64,000 bases of DNA from Bacteroidota bacterium (lineage in GTDB: Bacteria > Bacteroidota > Bacteroidia > Chitinophagales > Saprospiraceae), in NCBI GenBank assembly GCA_016124585.1, contig WGNL01000031.1, forward strand, positions 22,729 to 86,728. Direction: 5' to 3'. The notes below the pieces were generated by a model. It did not search any database, was not told the origin of the DNA, and worked only from the letters and a program-made list of their open reading frames with translations. This document shows, piece by piece, positions 1-9,164 of the stretch (positions within the stretch are counted from its first letter, which is position 1; the number at the start of each line of letters is the position of its first letter). A program made the translations under genes and the position numbers.

Positions 1-7
1 TATGTAC

Positions 8-1165
8 TTACCGCCCCACATTCGTGCTCATTTGGAACAACGGTAGGTACATAGCCACCAAGATAAAACCCACCACAACGCCTAGTCCAATAATAAGCAC
101 TGGTTCCAGCAAGCTACCTATCATAGCGGTTCGGGAATCCACTTGTGCATTGTATTGCTCAGCTAAGGTGTTGAACATCTGGTCCATTTGCCCCGTCTCC
201 TCCCCTACCCTAAGCAACGCTATGAGCTGCGGCGGGTAAAACGAAAAGGCGGCGAGCGCCTCGTGCAGCGGCATGCCGTGCATGATGTCATGTTCCACCT
301 GTGCCAAGGAAACTTCCAAGGGATAAAAAGCACACATTTCCTTCACCAACTCTACTGCCCGCAGCAGCGAAACCTTGGCATAGAGCAACAGGCTCATGGA
401 TTGGCAAAAACGGGCCAAGTAAATATGGTGGATGATGGCCCCGAAAATTGGCATCCGCAGCAACGCTGCCGAGAACAACTTCCTGAGCAGCGGCTTTTTT
501 CTATTTAGGTATAGAATACCCACTACCCCGACCAGCACCAGCCCGACCAAGGAACCGTAACGACCTACCCAATTGGACATTGCGATGATGTACTGGGTGA
601 TGGCCGGCAGCTCACTGTCGAATCGGTCGTACACTCCACTGAACATTGGCACGAGGTATTTCAGCAAAAAGAAAATCACAGCCACTGCAAACCCACTGAC
701 GAAAATTGGGTAAGCAAGCGCTCCAGTGAGTTGCTGCTGATACCTGACCGTTTTAGTGAAAAAAGCGGCCAGTTCTTTCAGCACCGAATGTAGTTGTCCG
801 CTCTCCTCCCCAATGCGCACACTTACTGTTTCGTAAGTGGAAAAAGCACCAGCGCTGTGCAGTGCATCGGAGAAGGATGACCCAGTGATGACTGTTTGAC
901 GAACCTGAGCGATGAGTTGTTGCTGCCGCTTGCCCTGTTGGCCTTGTTCGATGAGCTGCAGCGCCTTTTGGATGTCCAGGCCAGCCGAAAGCAAAAGGAA
1001 AAGAGCTTCGTAGACAGCTTTTTTCTTTTTGGCGTTGAAGCCATTTCCGAACAGTTGTATGTCCTTCTGCCACCAACTTTCAGAAGCTGCTGCCGCAAAT
1101 GGAGTTGCCGATTTTTGTGTCGGCTGTTGTAGGGGGAGCGGGTAATTGTCTAATTTAATGGGCAT
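8..1165 (-). CDS. gspF: Type II secretion / type IV pilus inner-membrane platform protein (GspF/PilC family)
   Basis: Polytopic inner-membrane platform that couples the GspE ATPase to pseudopilus assembly. The protein shows two copies of the T2SSF domain: the first near residues 50-170, opening with EALFLLLSAGLDIQKAL, the second near 255-375, each followed by strongly hydrophobic segments, which is the family pattern. The ATG at 1165 (385 aa) is preferred; it overlaps the stop of the upstream pseudopilin gene by 11 bases, suggesting translational coupling. A GTG at 1195 would add ten residues. It is the last gene of a four-gene minus-strand group with two pseudopilins and an unknown anchored protein. 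The partner ATPase and secretin are on the opposite strand about 3 kb away. Family assignment is secure; the substrate of the system is unknown. Confidence 0.9.
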   Translation of the reverse strand: MPIKLDNYPLPLQQPTQKSATPFAAAASESWWQKDIQLFGNGFNAKKKKAVYEALFLLLSAGLDIQKALQLIEQGQQGKRQQQLIAQVRQTVITGSSFSDALHSAGAFSTYETVSVRIGEESGQLHSVLKELAAFFTKTVRYQQQLTGALAYPIFVSGFAVAVIFFLLKYLVPMFSGVYDRFDSELPAITQYIIAMSNWVGRYGSLVGLVLVGVVGILYLNRKKPLLRKLFSAALLRMPIFGAIIHHIYLARFCQSMSLLLYAKVSLLRAVELVKEMCAFYPLEVSLAQVEHDIMHGMPLHEALAAFSFYPPQLIALLRVGEETGQMDQMFNTLAEQYNAQVDSRTAMIGSLLEPVLIIGLGVVVGFILVAMYLPLFQMSTNVGR

Positions 1166-1682
1166 AGTCGTCAAATTGAAGGATTTCTTTTGCACTATAT
1201 GTTTTCCTTAAAACCAGTGTTGTAGGCTGACCCAGCAATGAGCTTGTAATTTGTGCCGCATCGGCAATGCCAATGTCCACGGGTTCGCCTCGTCGAGATA
1301 TCTTCCAAGATGTGACCGGGAATAGGAAAACCTCGTCGCGGCTGCCTTCGATATTAATTTTGCGGGTAATCTGCTGTTCTTCCATACTGTAGGACACATC
1401 ATAGTTGGGATATCGAAATACAAGGGAACTATCTTCCTTGACCACTAGGCTGGCTTTTAAAAAATCATGCTCCAAAAGCACCTGCAACTGCCGAAGATGG
1501 ATGGCCTCATCCGTTTCTTGTTGGTAAGAATGCAACTGTCGTTCAATGACCTGCCATGCAGCCAGCGCAGCGAGCATCGTCAGCATAGACAGCGCTGCCA
1601 CCACCATCACCTCTATAATGGTGAAGGCGGGCAGGGCACCTACCACGAGCTGCTGGGATACACGATTTGCTTTTGTTCGCAT
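1155..1682 (-). CDS. Minor pseudopilin, GspJ-like
   Basis: Prepilin-like protein of 175 aa. The class III signal is ALPA/FTIIEVMVVAAL, with Ala19 at -1, Phe20 at +1 and Glu24 at +5, followed by a hydrophobic helix to about residue 45. The rest is a globular domain of mixed strands. A prepilin peptidase would cleave before Phe20 and the protein would join the pseudopilus tip. Length and position between another small pseudopilin and gspF suggest a GspJ or GspI role, but the globular part has no motif that lets me choose. The start overlaps the end of the upstream pseudopilin gene (shared bases 1640-1682), so translation is probably coupled. Pseudopilin identity is well supported; the subunit letter is inferred. 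Confidence 0.75.
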   Translation of the reverse strand: MRTKANRVSQQLVVGALPAFTIIEVMVVAALSMLTMLAALAAWQVIERQLHSYQQETDEAIHLRQLQVLLEHDFLKASLVVKEDSSLVFRYPNYDVSYSMEEQQITRKINIEGSRDEVFLFPVTSWKISRRGEPVDIGIADAAQITSSLLGQPTTLVLRKTYSAKEILQFDDYAH

Positions 1683-1990
1683 AGGACTTTTGTTTTACCA
1701 GGTGTGTAAGCAGTCAGTGTAAGTAGTGCAGCGCCGGGATAATCAGCATGATAAGCAGATACATCTTTCTCTATTAGCATTCCTTCCACCTCTAAGGATT
1801 CAGAGATGAAAAGCTCCTGAGAAATCGCTTCATCGGCCAAACGGGCAAGCACTGTCTGAGCCTTTGCCCTGGCAACCACTAGCTCCGCATTGAGCACATT
1901 GCTGAATATCATCATCCCGATCCCGAGCGAAACCACTACAACAAGCATGGCAGCCATAGTTTCCACGATTGTGCTGGCCGGCAATTTCAT
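1640..1990 (-). CDS. Minor pseudopilin, GspI-like
   Basis: Short prepilin-like protein (116 aa from the chosen start). The N-terminus MKLPA/STIVETMAAMLVVV gives a cleavage site after Ala5 with Glu10 at +5, followed by one hydrophobic helix and a small globular domain. Size fits GspI/GspH-type minor pseudopilins. The ATG at 1990 is chosen because it forms an ATGA overlap with the stop of the upstream gene (1987-1989); an ATG three codons earlier (1999) is also possible. It overlaps the next gene by 43 bases. All of this points to a tightly coupled minus-strand operon running to gspF. Confidence 0.7.
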   Translation of the reverse strand: MKLPASTIVETMAAMLVVVVSLGIGMMIFSNVLNAELVVARAKAQTVLARLADEAISQELFISESLEVEGMLIEKDVSAYHADYPGAALLTLTAYTPGKTKVLCEQKQIVYPSSSW

Positions 1991-3267
1991 TCTATCCATT
2001 TTGCTACCGCCTCACGGGCGGGTTTTTCATTTAAAAAAGGACTGACATAGGCATCCGGCATCCGGCTTCGGTCTATGATCGCGTCTACCAAAGTGTTTTT
2101 CATCACGTAAGATGATGTAGCCAGGATAAACATATTGCAAAGGACACTACCATAAACACTGCCGCGCAGGTCCACCTCCCCTTTTGCCCAGACCCAGCCT
2201 TTTACTAGCGTTTTTTCACCAATGGTTACATTGATGGGATCTTTGAAATACTTTAACGGATACGCAAAAATGCAGCCCTCCACCACACATGATGAGTCAA
2301 TCGTAAGATGTAACTTGGGCTCTGCTTGCTCTGGGCAAATAAGCCCCAGCACGGAGGGGTAGCCCATCCTGCATTGGGCTTTTACTTCCAGCGCCTGCGT
2401 GGCATAGGCTTGTAAGGTACCTTCGAAACCTTTTTCGAAACTGATTTTTGGTGCAAAAAGCAACACGTCTTCCAGTTTGGCGCTTTTAGGTACGATAATC
2501 TCGTTGCTGGCCTGAACAATGATATTTCCTAGGAGCGTTTTGTTGGAAAGATCTATCGTTGTACCAACCAGATAAAGTGTTGGCTCAATAAATGACTGCC
2601 TAATGGAATCGCCTGATACCCGAAAGCCTGTAGGCGCTTTTGAGAAAAAGGAAAACAAGGATTGCAGCTTTCGTTCATTGAGTGGCGGCAAGTATGGAGT
2701 GCTTAGTTTTCGTTCACCATAAATCAAGGAAGCTCCAGTGTATGGCTTTCCTCCAATGATGGCCGTTTTGATACCGGCGGCTGGCACGAATGCGGTGCCG
2801 CGTATCATTGTATTTCCCGCCAAGACCAATGGTTGGTTTTGTACCACTAAATACAGCGCTGGATAAGGGTTTGAATGAGCATCCTCACCGACGAGCAAAG
2901 TCCTGCGCAAAGTGTCGCCACCTGAAACATTTCGGCCAAAAGAAATGACGCTAACTACCGAAAACAGGCCCCATTGCGATTTGCTGATAGCTATGCTGTC
3001 TTCATGGTTTCCAAATAAATCTAATTTATGAAATGGAATATCCGCCTCGTGGCTTCCCATTAAAAGTGCGATGCCAGACTTAAGGTTTCTGATAAGTTTT
3101 TGTTGTTCTGTTAGTTCATCTTGCTGTAAACGTTGAAGGTAGGCCAACCCAATAAGCAAGGAACAGACGAGGGCGATAAGCAAGGAAACAACAACAGCGT
3201 AGAACAACGCCCGAGCAGGTAATATTACGTGTTTTATCCTAATTTTCAAGAGCCGTGTTTTTTTCAA
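1987..3267 (-). CDS. Unknown membrane-anchored protein of the secretion locus
   Basis: I do not recognise this 426-aa protein. It has a basic N-terminus, one hydrophobic segment at about residues 20-46, then a long extracytoplasmic part without class III pilin signal. The body is rich in short strands with regularly placed Gly, Val and Ile (for example NKTLLGNIIVQASNEIIVP and SAKLEDVLLFAPKISFEKG), which resembles bactofilin-like or other beta-solenoid folds, but this is inference from composition. Its stop overlaps the start of the first pseudopilin gene in an ATGA arrangement, so it is the first gene of the minus-strand operon with gspF. Its position matches where GspK-like components are sometimes found, yet it lacks their features. 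It starts divergently from the major pseudopilin gene, with about 240 bases between. Confidence 0.55.
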   Translation of the reverse strand: MKKTRLLKIRIKHVILPARALFYAVVVSLLIALVCSLLIGLAYLQRLQQDELTEQQKLIRNLKSGIALLMGSHEADIPFHKLDLFGNHEDSIAISKSQWGLFSVVSVISFGRNVSGGDTLRRTLLVGEDAHSNPYPALYLVVQNQPLVLAGNTMIRGTAFVPAAGIKTAIIGGKPYTGASLIYGERKLSTPYLPPLNERKLQSLFSFFSKAPTGFRVSGDSIRQSFIEPTLYLVGTTIDLSNKTLLGNIIVQASNEIIVPKSAKLEDVLLFAPKISFEKGFEGTLQAYATQALEVKAQCRMGYPSVLGLICPEQAEPKLHLTIDSSCVVEGCIFAYPLKYFKDPINVTIGEKTLVKGWVWAKGEVDLRGSVYGSVLCNMFILATSSYVMKNTLVDAIIDRSRMPDAYVSPFLNEKPAREAVAKWIE

Positions 3268-3510
3268 TGATAGTTGTGCGAATTTACAGATTATTTTCTA
3301 TTTTTGAACCATCATATTGATTTGGCAATTCCGCACTCTTTAATTATTCCAAATGATTGGCATGTGTGGGGTGTATTTTTGTCAATCTATATTCATTATT
3401 CATTCAATGGGTTTCGCTCCCTGCTAATATACGTGCACTCATGTGTGCATTGTCAGGTAGAATAAGCCCATTGTATGGTTATTTTAAAGCAAAAACACAA
3501 ACCGCTCCTT

Positions 3511-3921
3511 ATGAAAAAATGGCCTAATCAAAGGCTTTCTGCCTTTACTCTGACCGAATTAATGGTTGTATTGGTCATCATCGGAATTTTGATGCTGATT
3601 GCCCTCCCCATTTTTGATGACCTTTTTGGTGACACCTATTCAATTGAGGCTCAAAATCAATTAAAATATTTGCAATCAAGGCAGCAGGCTTATTATCAAA
3701 AGAACTTTAGCTATGCGGGTGATTTGCATGAAATTGGCTTCACACAACCTAAAACAATTGATCAAGAAGGTGATGCGCGCTATCTTTATGAAGTAGTGGA
3801 GGCTGGCAAGAACAGCTTCCGGGCTAGGGCTACGGCTGTTGCCGACTTTGACAAGGACGGCAATATCAATGTATGGGAAATTGACCAAGATGGTAAACTT
3901 GACCAAATCACGCCTGACTGA
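3511..3921 (+). CDS. gspG: Major pseudopilin, GspG-like, with EF-hand-like loop
   Basis: Likely the main pseudopilus subunit. The leader is short and basic (MKKWPNQRLSA) with cleavage before Phe12 and Glu16 at +5, followed by a classic LMVVLVIIGILMLIALP helix. The C-terminal region carries DFDKDGNINVWE, which fits a canonical 12-residue EF-hand loop (Asp at 1, 3, 5, Gly at 6, Ile at 8, Glu at 12). Known GspG proteins bind calcium near their C-terminus, so a calcium role is plausible. The ATG at 3511 (136 aa) gives a normal leader; an in-frame ATG at 3475 adds 12 residues. The stop overlaps the ATG of the prepilin peptidase gene (TGATG), so the two are coupled. Confidence 0.82.
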   Translation: MKKWPNQRLSAFTLTELMVVLVIIGILMLIALPIFDDLFGDTYSIEAQNQLKYLQSRQQAYYQKNFSYAGDLHEIGFTQPKTIDQEGDARYLYEVVEAGKNSFRARATAVADFDKDGNINVWEIDQDGKLDQITPD

Positions 3922-4430
3922 TGAAACTATTGACCTTGATGTTCCCATTGTTGATGATGGCACAGGAAGATTTCCGCTACCGCACTATCCATTGGGCATG
4001 GTTGGCACTTTTCATTGTCGGCATAATTTGGTGTATTCCCATTGACTGGCGTATTTGCCTGTACAACTCTATATTGGTTTCAACTCAATTACTGGCATTG
4101 ACACTGTTTTTCTCGGTGAAAACTGCTAGGCTTGTTTTCCTCCCATCTGAATACTTAGGCTGGGGGGACATACTTTTTTTTATACCCCTGTGCCTTCTGT
4201 TTTCTCCGGGAAACCTAATCATCTTCACAGTTTTGAGTCTCTGTACTGGCATTGGGTGGTTTTTGGTTTACCGAATGTTTTTTGGGAAAATGGTTGAGAC
4301 CGTTCCATTGGCAGGTTTTTTCTCAATTTGCCTTATAGTGGTTTTGATCATTCATGTATTCATTGACTATGATTTCCGGGACGACAGCATTTTGATTCGA
4401 TTAGCACAGCATATTTCAGGCAATAGTTAA
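3921..4430 (+). CDS. Minimal prepilin peptidase (A24 family)
   Basis: Small polytopic membrane protein, 169 aa with about six hydrophobic segments. The two aspartates of the A24 aspartyl protease family are visible: Asp17 in EDFRYRTIHW and Asp83 in LGWGDILFF, the latter matching the GxGD signature. The conserved VPLAG region follows. It lacks the N-terminal cysteine-rich methyltransferase domain of standard PilD/GspO, so it probably cleaves but does not methylate the pseudopilins. It is encoded in a TGATG overlap with the major pseudopilin gene and 17 bases before gspE, which makes the secretion locus self-sufficient for pseudopilin processing. Family assignment rests on the two Asp motifs and on context. 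Confidence 0.75.
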   Translation: MKLLTLMFPLLMMAQEDFRYRTIHWAWLALFIVGIIWCIPIDWRICLYNSILVSTQLLALTLFFSVKTARLVFLPSEYLGWGDILFFIPLCLLFSPGNLIIFTVLSLCTGIGWFLVYRMFFGKMVETVPLAGFFSICLIVVLIIHVFIDYDFRDDSILIRLAQHISGNS

Positions 4431-4447
4431 TACTTCGAAAACACGCC

Positions 4448-5896
4448 ATGGAGCAGCAAATATCAAATGACAAAATATCGACGGAAGTCATCCAGTTGTT
4501 GAACGCCCAGCAAGCTTGGCATTACATGGTCTTACCTTTTGAGGCACAGAATGGCAGCATCTGTTTTTACGCTGAATTCGGGGCAAAAACGGTGGAGGTT
4601 GAAGAAGAGTTAGAGGTGCTACTGGGAAAGCGCATAAAATTTATCCCTGTACCGAAAACAGCCCTGAGAAAGGAGTTAGGCAAGTATTACCGTCAACCCG
4701 CAAATAACTCACGGGGAACATGCCAAGTTGATTTCAATGAACAGCAGTCAAAAGACTTTTTTAAAACCCTTATTAAGGAGGCAAAAGAACTCAGAAGCAG
4801 TGACATTCACATAGAACCATACGAACACCGCTGCAGGCTGCGCTTTCGTATAGATGGGATGCTCATAGAACGGTATGTCATTCAGAAGGCAGAATACCCC
4901 AGCTTGGTCAACAAGATAAAGATCCAAGCCAATCTCGATATAGCTGAAAAACGGTTACCCCAAGACGGGAGGATTTTCATGAACACAGGTGAAACTGGCA
5001 ATCTAGATATTCGTGTCTCCGTTCTCCCCACTTTGTACGGGGAAAAAGTAGTGATGCGTTTGCTGGGAAAGGATGCCACCTACCTCCAATTAGAGCAGCT
5101 TGGTTTCGAAAAAAGCGACCTCGAGAATTACCTAGAAGGAATCAGGCGGCCTCATGGAATGGTACTTATCAGTGGCCCGACTGGTTCTGGCAAAACTACT
5201 ACGCTCTATGCCACGCTTCAGCTTTTGAATAAAATAGAAAAAAACATTTTGACTATTGAAGACCCGATTGAGTACACATTGGAAGGTGTCAATCAGGTAG
5301 CTTTAAAGGAAAGCATCGGGTTGGACTTCCCAAGCACGATGCGCACCTTCTTGCGGCAAGACCCGGATGTAATAATGGTAGGGGAAATCAGGGATCAGGC
5401 AACTGCGGCTATGGCCATTCGAGCGTCCTTGACCGGCCACCAAGTGCTTTCCACCATCCATACAAATTCGGCATGGGGGATAGTGGCCCGCTTAACCGAT
5501 ATGGGTATCCCTTCTTATCTGTTAGCAGACACACTCACTACCGCAGTCGCACAACGCTTACTGCGATTGCTTTGCCCGCACTGCAAGGAAATATCAGAAG
5601 ACCGCCCCGTTTTTCCGCCTCAATATAAGCAGGCCAGGCAAGTCAAGGTACTTTTTCAGGCAAAGGGTTGCGAGCTGTGCCACTTCACTGGCTACCAAGG
5701 GCGATGTGCAATTTACGAGGTAATTGTCATTGACCATGACCTCGCCCAGTACATCAAGGAGGGTGACCTGAATGTATCTGACATCTTACGTACAAAGGGA
5801 TACAAAAGCCTAGCTGAAAATGCCTTTGATTTATTGGAAAAAGGAATTACTTCCATTGACGAGGTATATCCGATACTTGCTGGTGGCAATGGGTGA
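4448..5896 (+). CDS. gspE: Type II secretion / pilus assembly ATPase GspE/PilB
   Basis: Cytoplasmic hexameric ATPase that drives pseudopilus extension. Residues 1-85 form a GspE N-terminal domain; the catalytic part follows with SSDIHIEPYE near 118, Walker A GPTGSGKT at 243-250, the Asp box after residue 270, Walker B DVIMVGEIRD at 307-316 and the His box TGHQVLSTIHTN. A tetracysteine zinc site is present (Cys376, Cys379, Cys408, Cys411), typical of GspE/PilB and absent from PilT retraction ATPases. Length, 482 aa, is normal. It follows the peptidase gene and precedes the secretin gene on the same strand. No PilT-like retraction ATPase is seen in the window, which favours a secretion pseudopilus over a retractable pilus. 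Confidence 0.93.
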   Translation: MEQQISNDKISTEVIQLLNAQQAWHYMVLPFEAQNGSICFYAEFGAKTVEVEEELEVLLGKRIKFIPVPKTALRKELGKYYRQPANNSRGTCQVDFNEQQSKDFFKTLIKEAKELRSSDIHIEPYEHRCRLRFRIDGMLIERYVIQKAEYPSLVNKIKIQANLDIAEKRLPQDGRIFMNTGETGNLDIRVSVLPTLYGEKVVMRLLGKDATYLQLEQLGFEKSDLENYLEGIRRPHGMVLISGPTGSGKTTTLYATLQLLNKIEKNILTIEDPIEYTLEGVNQVALKESIGLDFPSTMRTFLRQDPDVIMVGEIRDQATAAMAIRASLTGHQVLSTIHTNSAWGIVARLTDMGIPSYLLADTLTTAVAQRLLRLLCPHCKEISEDRPVFPPQYKQARQVKVLFQAKGCELCHFTGYQGRCAIYEVIVIDHDLAQYIKEGDLNVSDILRTKGYKSLAENAFDLLEKGITSIDEVYPILAGGNG

Positions 5897-5959
5897 AAAA
5901 TCATGCCACCAACACTGTAAAGCAAGAAGTTAAACGCTCAAAGAATAAAAATATAGCAC

Positions 5960-7900
5960 GTGAATTTCATAAAAGCCCTCTCAATAATGTATCTTTTTCT
6001 GATAGCTATTTGCACCGCAAATGGGCAAGTAGCTCAAGATAGGTTTGAACTACTAGCACTGAAACTTGAAGAATATGCCATTGAAAACCCCAAAATAGAT
6101 AAAGAAATAGATATCTCCTTTACTGGTACGCTTCAAGATTTTGCCATTTCTTTTTCGAAAGAGACAAAAACCAACCTCACTATCGAGCCGTCCATCAACC
6201 CAAAAATAGTGGCGAATTTTGCAGATACCAAACCGAGGGATATCCTTTTGCACCTGTGCAAATTTTACAGCTTGGATTTGATGTTCTCAGGCAGCATAAT
6301 CACGCTGATTCCTTTCAAATCGCTCCCCACTCCTTATCAACCTAGGGAAATAGACGCCAAATATAACGCCTACAACGAAAAATTAGAGTTGAACCTAACC
6401 GGTGATACACTTGACTTTGTGGTAAAAAAAATAAGCCAGGTCACCTCCAAAAATGTCATTGTAACAAAAGCGGCAAGCAATGAAATTGTCAAAGGCTTTA
6501 TCGGCGCTGTGCCATTTGAGGAAGCTCTGGAGCAACTGGCAAAACGAAACGACTTGACATACTCTAAGGAAGAGTCAGGTTACTATATTTTTGACAAGGC
6601 CAGCAACGCCCCAATCAGTGTAAATGGAGACGATTCGAAGGGCTTAGATAACAAGCGAAACGCTAAAACATCATCTAAAAAGACACAACAGCAAGCCATC
6701 CCGAACCTGAAACTGACCTCAACGGTTGACAGCCTACAACATCAAACATTGAGCGTAAATGCAGATGACATAGGAGTAACTGATATCATTAAACAAGCGT
6801 CTGCAGAAACTGACCAGTCCTACTTTTTTTTCAGCCTGCCAGAAGAGCGCATCAGTTTAAATGTAGAGAATGTTACCTATGAAGCCTTGCTTGAACAGGT
6901 GCTGAAGGGCACGAAGTGTACTTTCAAAAAAGAAGGTGGAATCTATCTTTTCGGTGAAAGAACGCAGGAGGGTTTGCGACAAACCAAAGTCTTACAGTTT
7001 CAGCACCGATCGGTAAAGGATATTTTGACGACCATCCCAAAAGATGTTGTTCAAAACCTACAAATACAGGAGTTCATTGACCTCAACTCGCTTTTGGTTA
7101 GTGGGTCGGCAGTCAGCATTGCCGAGCTTGAGGCTTTCATCAAAGATATTGACAAACCAGTACCGGTTGTCATGATTGAAATGCTGATAGTTGATTTTCG
7201 CTCGGATAAGGAAGTGCGAATTGGGTTGGATGCGGGGGTAAGCGATGAGCCTGTCACATCGGGAGGGAGTATCTACCCAAGTGTGGATTTTACTTTCAGC
7301 GCAAAGGCAGTCAATAAATTATTGAGCCTGCTGGCTGGCAACGGGATCGTGAACCTAGGAAAAGTGCAGCCAAATTTCTACGCCACATTGCAGGCTGTAG
7401 AGGATAATGGCTACGCAAAAGTAGTTTCCAAACCGCGCCTGTCCACTATCAATGGCAAAGAGGCCAAACTTTCCATTGGAGAAACCCGGTATTATCAAGT
7501 AGAACGCACAACTTTGCAGGGAAATCAAACGCCGATTTCATTGCAGGAAAAGCGGTTTGAGTCCGTCAATGCAGATTTTACCATCACACTAACCCCAATA
7601 GTGTCTGGCGATGAGAGCGTTACGCTGCAAATTGCGGTTACACAGACCGACTTTCTCGGCCAGATACAGGCGAACGCCCCACCGCCATCGGTTAACCGTA
7701 GCTTCACTTCCAATATCAAAGTTTATGACAAGGAGATGATTGTGTTGGGTGGCCTCGAAAGCAAAGGCGTGGAAGATAGTGGCACAGGTTTGCCTTGGAT
7801 ATCGAGAGTACCCGTCTTGAAATGGTTTTTCAGCAAGCGCCGAAAAGCCAGGAGCAAGAGCCAACTGCTTATCTTCGTAAGACCTAACGTAATCTATTGA
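5960..7900 (+). CDS. gspD: Secretin GspD/PilQ family
   Basis: Outer-membrane secretin channel, 646 aa, with an N-terminal signal peptide ending near NGQVAQD. Residues 45-330 hold several N-type/STN-like modules (for example DILLHLCKFYSLDLMFSGS and VTYEALLEQVLKGTKCTF). The secretin core follows, with a Lys-Pro-Arg-Leu-rich VVSKPRLSTINGKEAKLSIG segment near residue 490 and the C-terminal signature IVLGGLESKGVEDSGTGLP, then VPVLKWFF and QLLIFVRPNVI. This end is diagnostic for secretins. It sits 63 bases after gspE and 25 bases before a GspL-like gene. No pilotin gene is obvious, but the lipoprotein at 9651-10601 is a candidate. Confidence 0.92.
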   Translation: MNFIKALSIMYLFLIAICTANGQVAQDRFELLALKLEEYAIENPKIDKEIDISFTGTLQDFAISFSKETKTNLTIEPSINPKIVANFADTKPRDILLHLCKFYSLDLMFSGSIITLIPFKSLPTPYQPREIDAKYNAYNEKLELNLTGDTLDFVVKKISQVTSKNVIVTKAASNEIVKGFIGAVPFEEALEQLAKRNDLTYSKEESGYYIFDKASNAPISVNGDDSKGLDNKRNAKTSSKKTQQQAIPNLKLTSTVDSLQHQTLSVNADDIGVTDIIKQASAETDQSYFFFSLPEERISLNVENVTYEALLEQVLKGTKCTFKKEGGIYLFGERTQEGLRQTKVLQFQHRSVKDILTTIPKDVVQNLQIQEFIDLNSLLVSGSAVSIAELEAFIKDIDKPVPVVMIEMLIVDFRSDKEVRIGLDAGVSDEPVTSGGSIYPSVDFTFSAKAVNKLLSLLAGNGIVNLGKVQPNFYATLQAVEDNGYAKVVSKPRLSTINGKEAKLSIGETRYYQVERTTLQGNQTPISLQEKRFESVNADFTITLTPIVSGDESVTLQIAVTQTDFLGQIQANAPPPSVNRSFTSNIKVYDKEMIVLGGLESKGVEDSGTGLPWISRVPVLKWFFSKRRKARSKSQLLIFVRPNVIY

Positions 7901-7925
7901 TCGTTCTTTTTCTTATTTCATGTAA

Positions 7926-9164
7926 ATGTCAATTCTAGATAAATTTAGTCATCTATTCTCTTTTTCTAAGCCTAAAAAGTTGGCTGGTGTAGATGTTTTC
8001 AGTGCGGAGGGGAGCTATGCTTTCCATGCAATTGTTTTGGAAAAGAGAAAAGATGAAGTATTGGTGCAGTCCAAAATATTGCACGCCAATGAAATTAAAG
8101 ATTTATATGGCATCATTGGGGATGATGTGGAAATTCACTTATCCGTGAACATCCGTGGTGTTTTGTACAAACAATTACCTGCACAGCAAGATGAGTCACG
8201 TCTTTTCCAAATGGCATTACCCAACGCCGATACGGCTGATTTTTATTGGCGAAAAGAGCCTATTCAGACTGGTTTTGCAGTAAGTATTGTCAGAAAGAAT
8301 ATAATTGACGAACTGTTGGAACAGTTTCGGCAAGTTAATCTATGGGTAACTGGCATATCACTAGGGCCATTCAATATCCGGCACATATACCCTTTTTTGC
8401 CCCAAGGCACTACAGTTGCCGTCCATGATTTTTATTTAAATTTCGATTCGGATGGCAGTCTCATAGGTTTCATTAAAAAATCAAATGAACAGAACTTATT
8501 TTCTGACACCAAAATCGGGGATGAATATATTGATGAGCGATTTATATCGGCTTACGCCACCGCCTTCAAAGGGATATTGGATAAACCAGGTGGAATGGAC
8601 ATACCTGCGTTGAAAGTAAACGCGGAGGCTTTTTTTCATAAAATGCTGCTCAAAAAGGTTGGATTGAAGATACTCATTGGATTATTGGCGGTTTTATTGG
8701 TCAATTCGGTTCTTTATTATCACATCAAGCACAAGGACGAAATGGCTAAAATCCTATTGTCAAAGAAGCTAGCTGAACTGGCAATACTCGACTCATTGGA
8801 AAAGGAATATAAGGAACAGGAGGATTTGATACGTCTAACCCAAGTAAACAAACCAACTAAAAGCTCCTTTTTCGCAGATCAAATAGCAGCTTCGATACCA
8901 AGTGGCATCAAGCTATTGACAATGGAAATATTCCCACTAAAAGGAAATAAAACTGATTACGAACCAGGAGCTGTTTTTCAATACGAAGCAAATACAATTT
9001 TGCTGAAAGGACAATGCGAAAACAGTTTGAAGTACAATGAATGGCTGAAGTATCTTGAAAAGTTTAGCTGGTCCTCAAGAGTAGAACACCTAACATACAA
9101 GGAGGTAGGAACGTCTCAGAAAGAATTCGAATTAAAGATAATCATTGCCGATTCCTCAAAATAG
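7926..9164 (+). CDS. GspL / PilM-PilN-like assembly protein
   Basis: 412-aa protein with a cytoplasmic N-terminal half, a single transmembrane segment near residues 243-262 (ILIGLLAVLLVNSVLYYHI) and a periplasmic C-terminal part beginning with a charged helix. This layout, an actin-like or PilM-like cytoplasmic domain joined to a PilN-like periplasmic domain, is that of GspL. Sequence similarity to named families is weak by eye, so the call depends on topology and on position after gspD. The 3' end overlaps the convergent GspC-like gene by 23 bases (9142-9164). Expected role: linking the ATPase to the inner-membrane platform. Confidence 0.6.
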   Translation: MSILDKFSHLFSFSKPKKLAGVDVFSAEGSYAFHAIVLEKRKDEVLVQSKILHANEIKDLYGIIGDDVEIHLSVNIRGVLYKQLPAQQDESRLFQMALPNADTADFYWRKEPIQTGFAVSIVRKNIIDELLEQFRQVNLWVTGISLGPFNIRHIYPFLPQGTTVAVHDFYLNFDSDGSLIGFIKKSNEQNLFSDTKIGDEYIDERFISAYATAFKGILDKPGGMDIPALKVNAEAFFHKMLLKKVGLKILIGLLAVLLVNSVLYYHIKHKDEMAKILLSKKLAELAILDSLEKEYKEQEDLIRLTQVNKPTKSSFFADQIAASIPSGIKLLTMEIFPLKGNKTDYEPGAVFQYEANTILLKGQCENSLKYNEWLKYLEKFSWSSRVEHLTYKEVGTSQKEFELKIIIADSSK

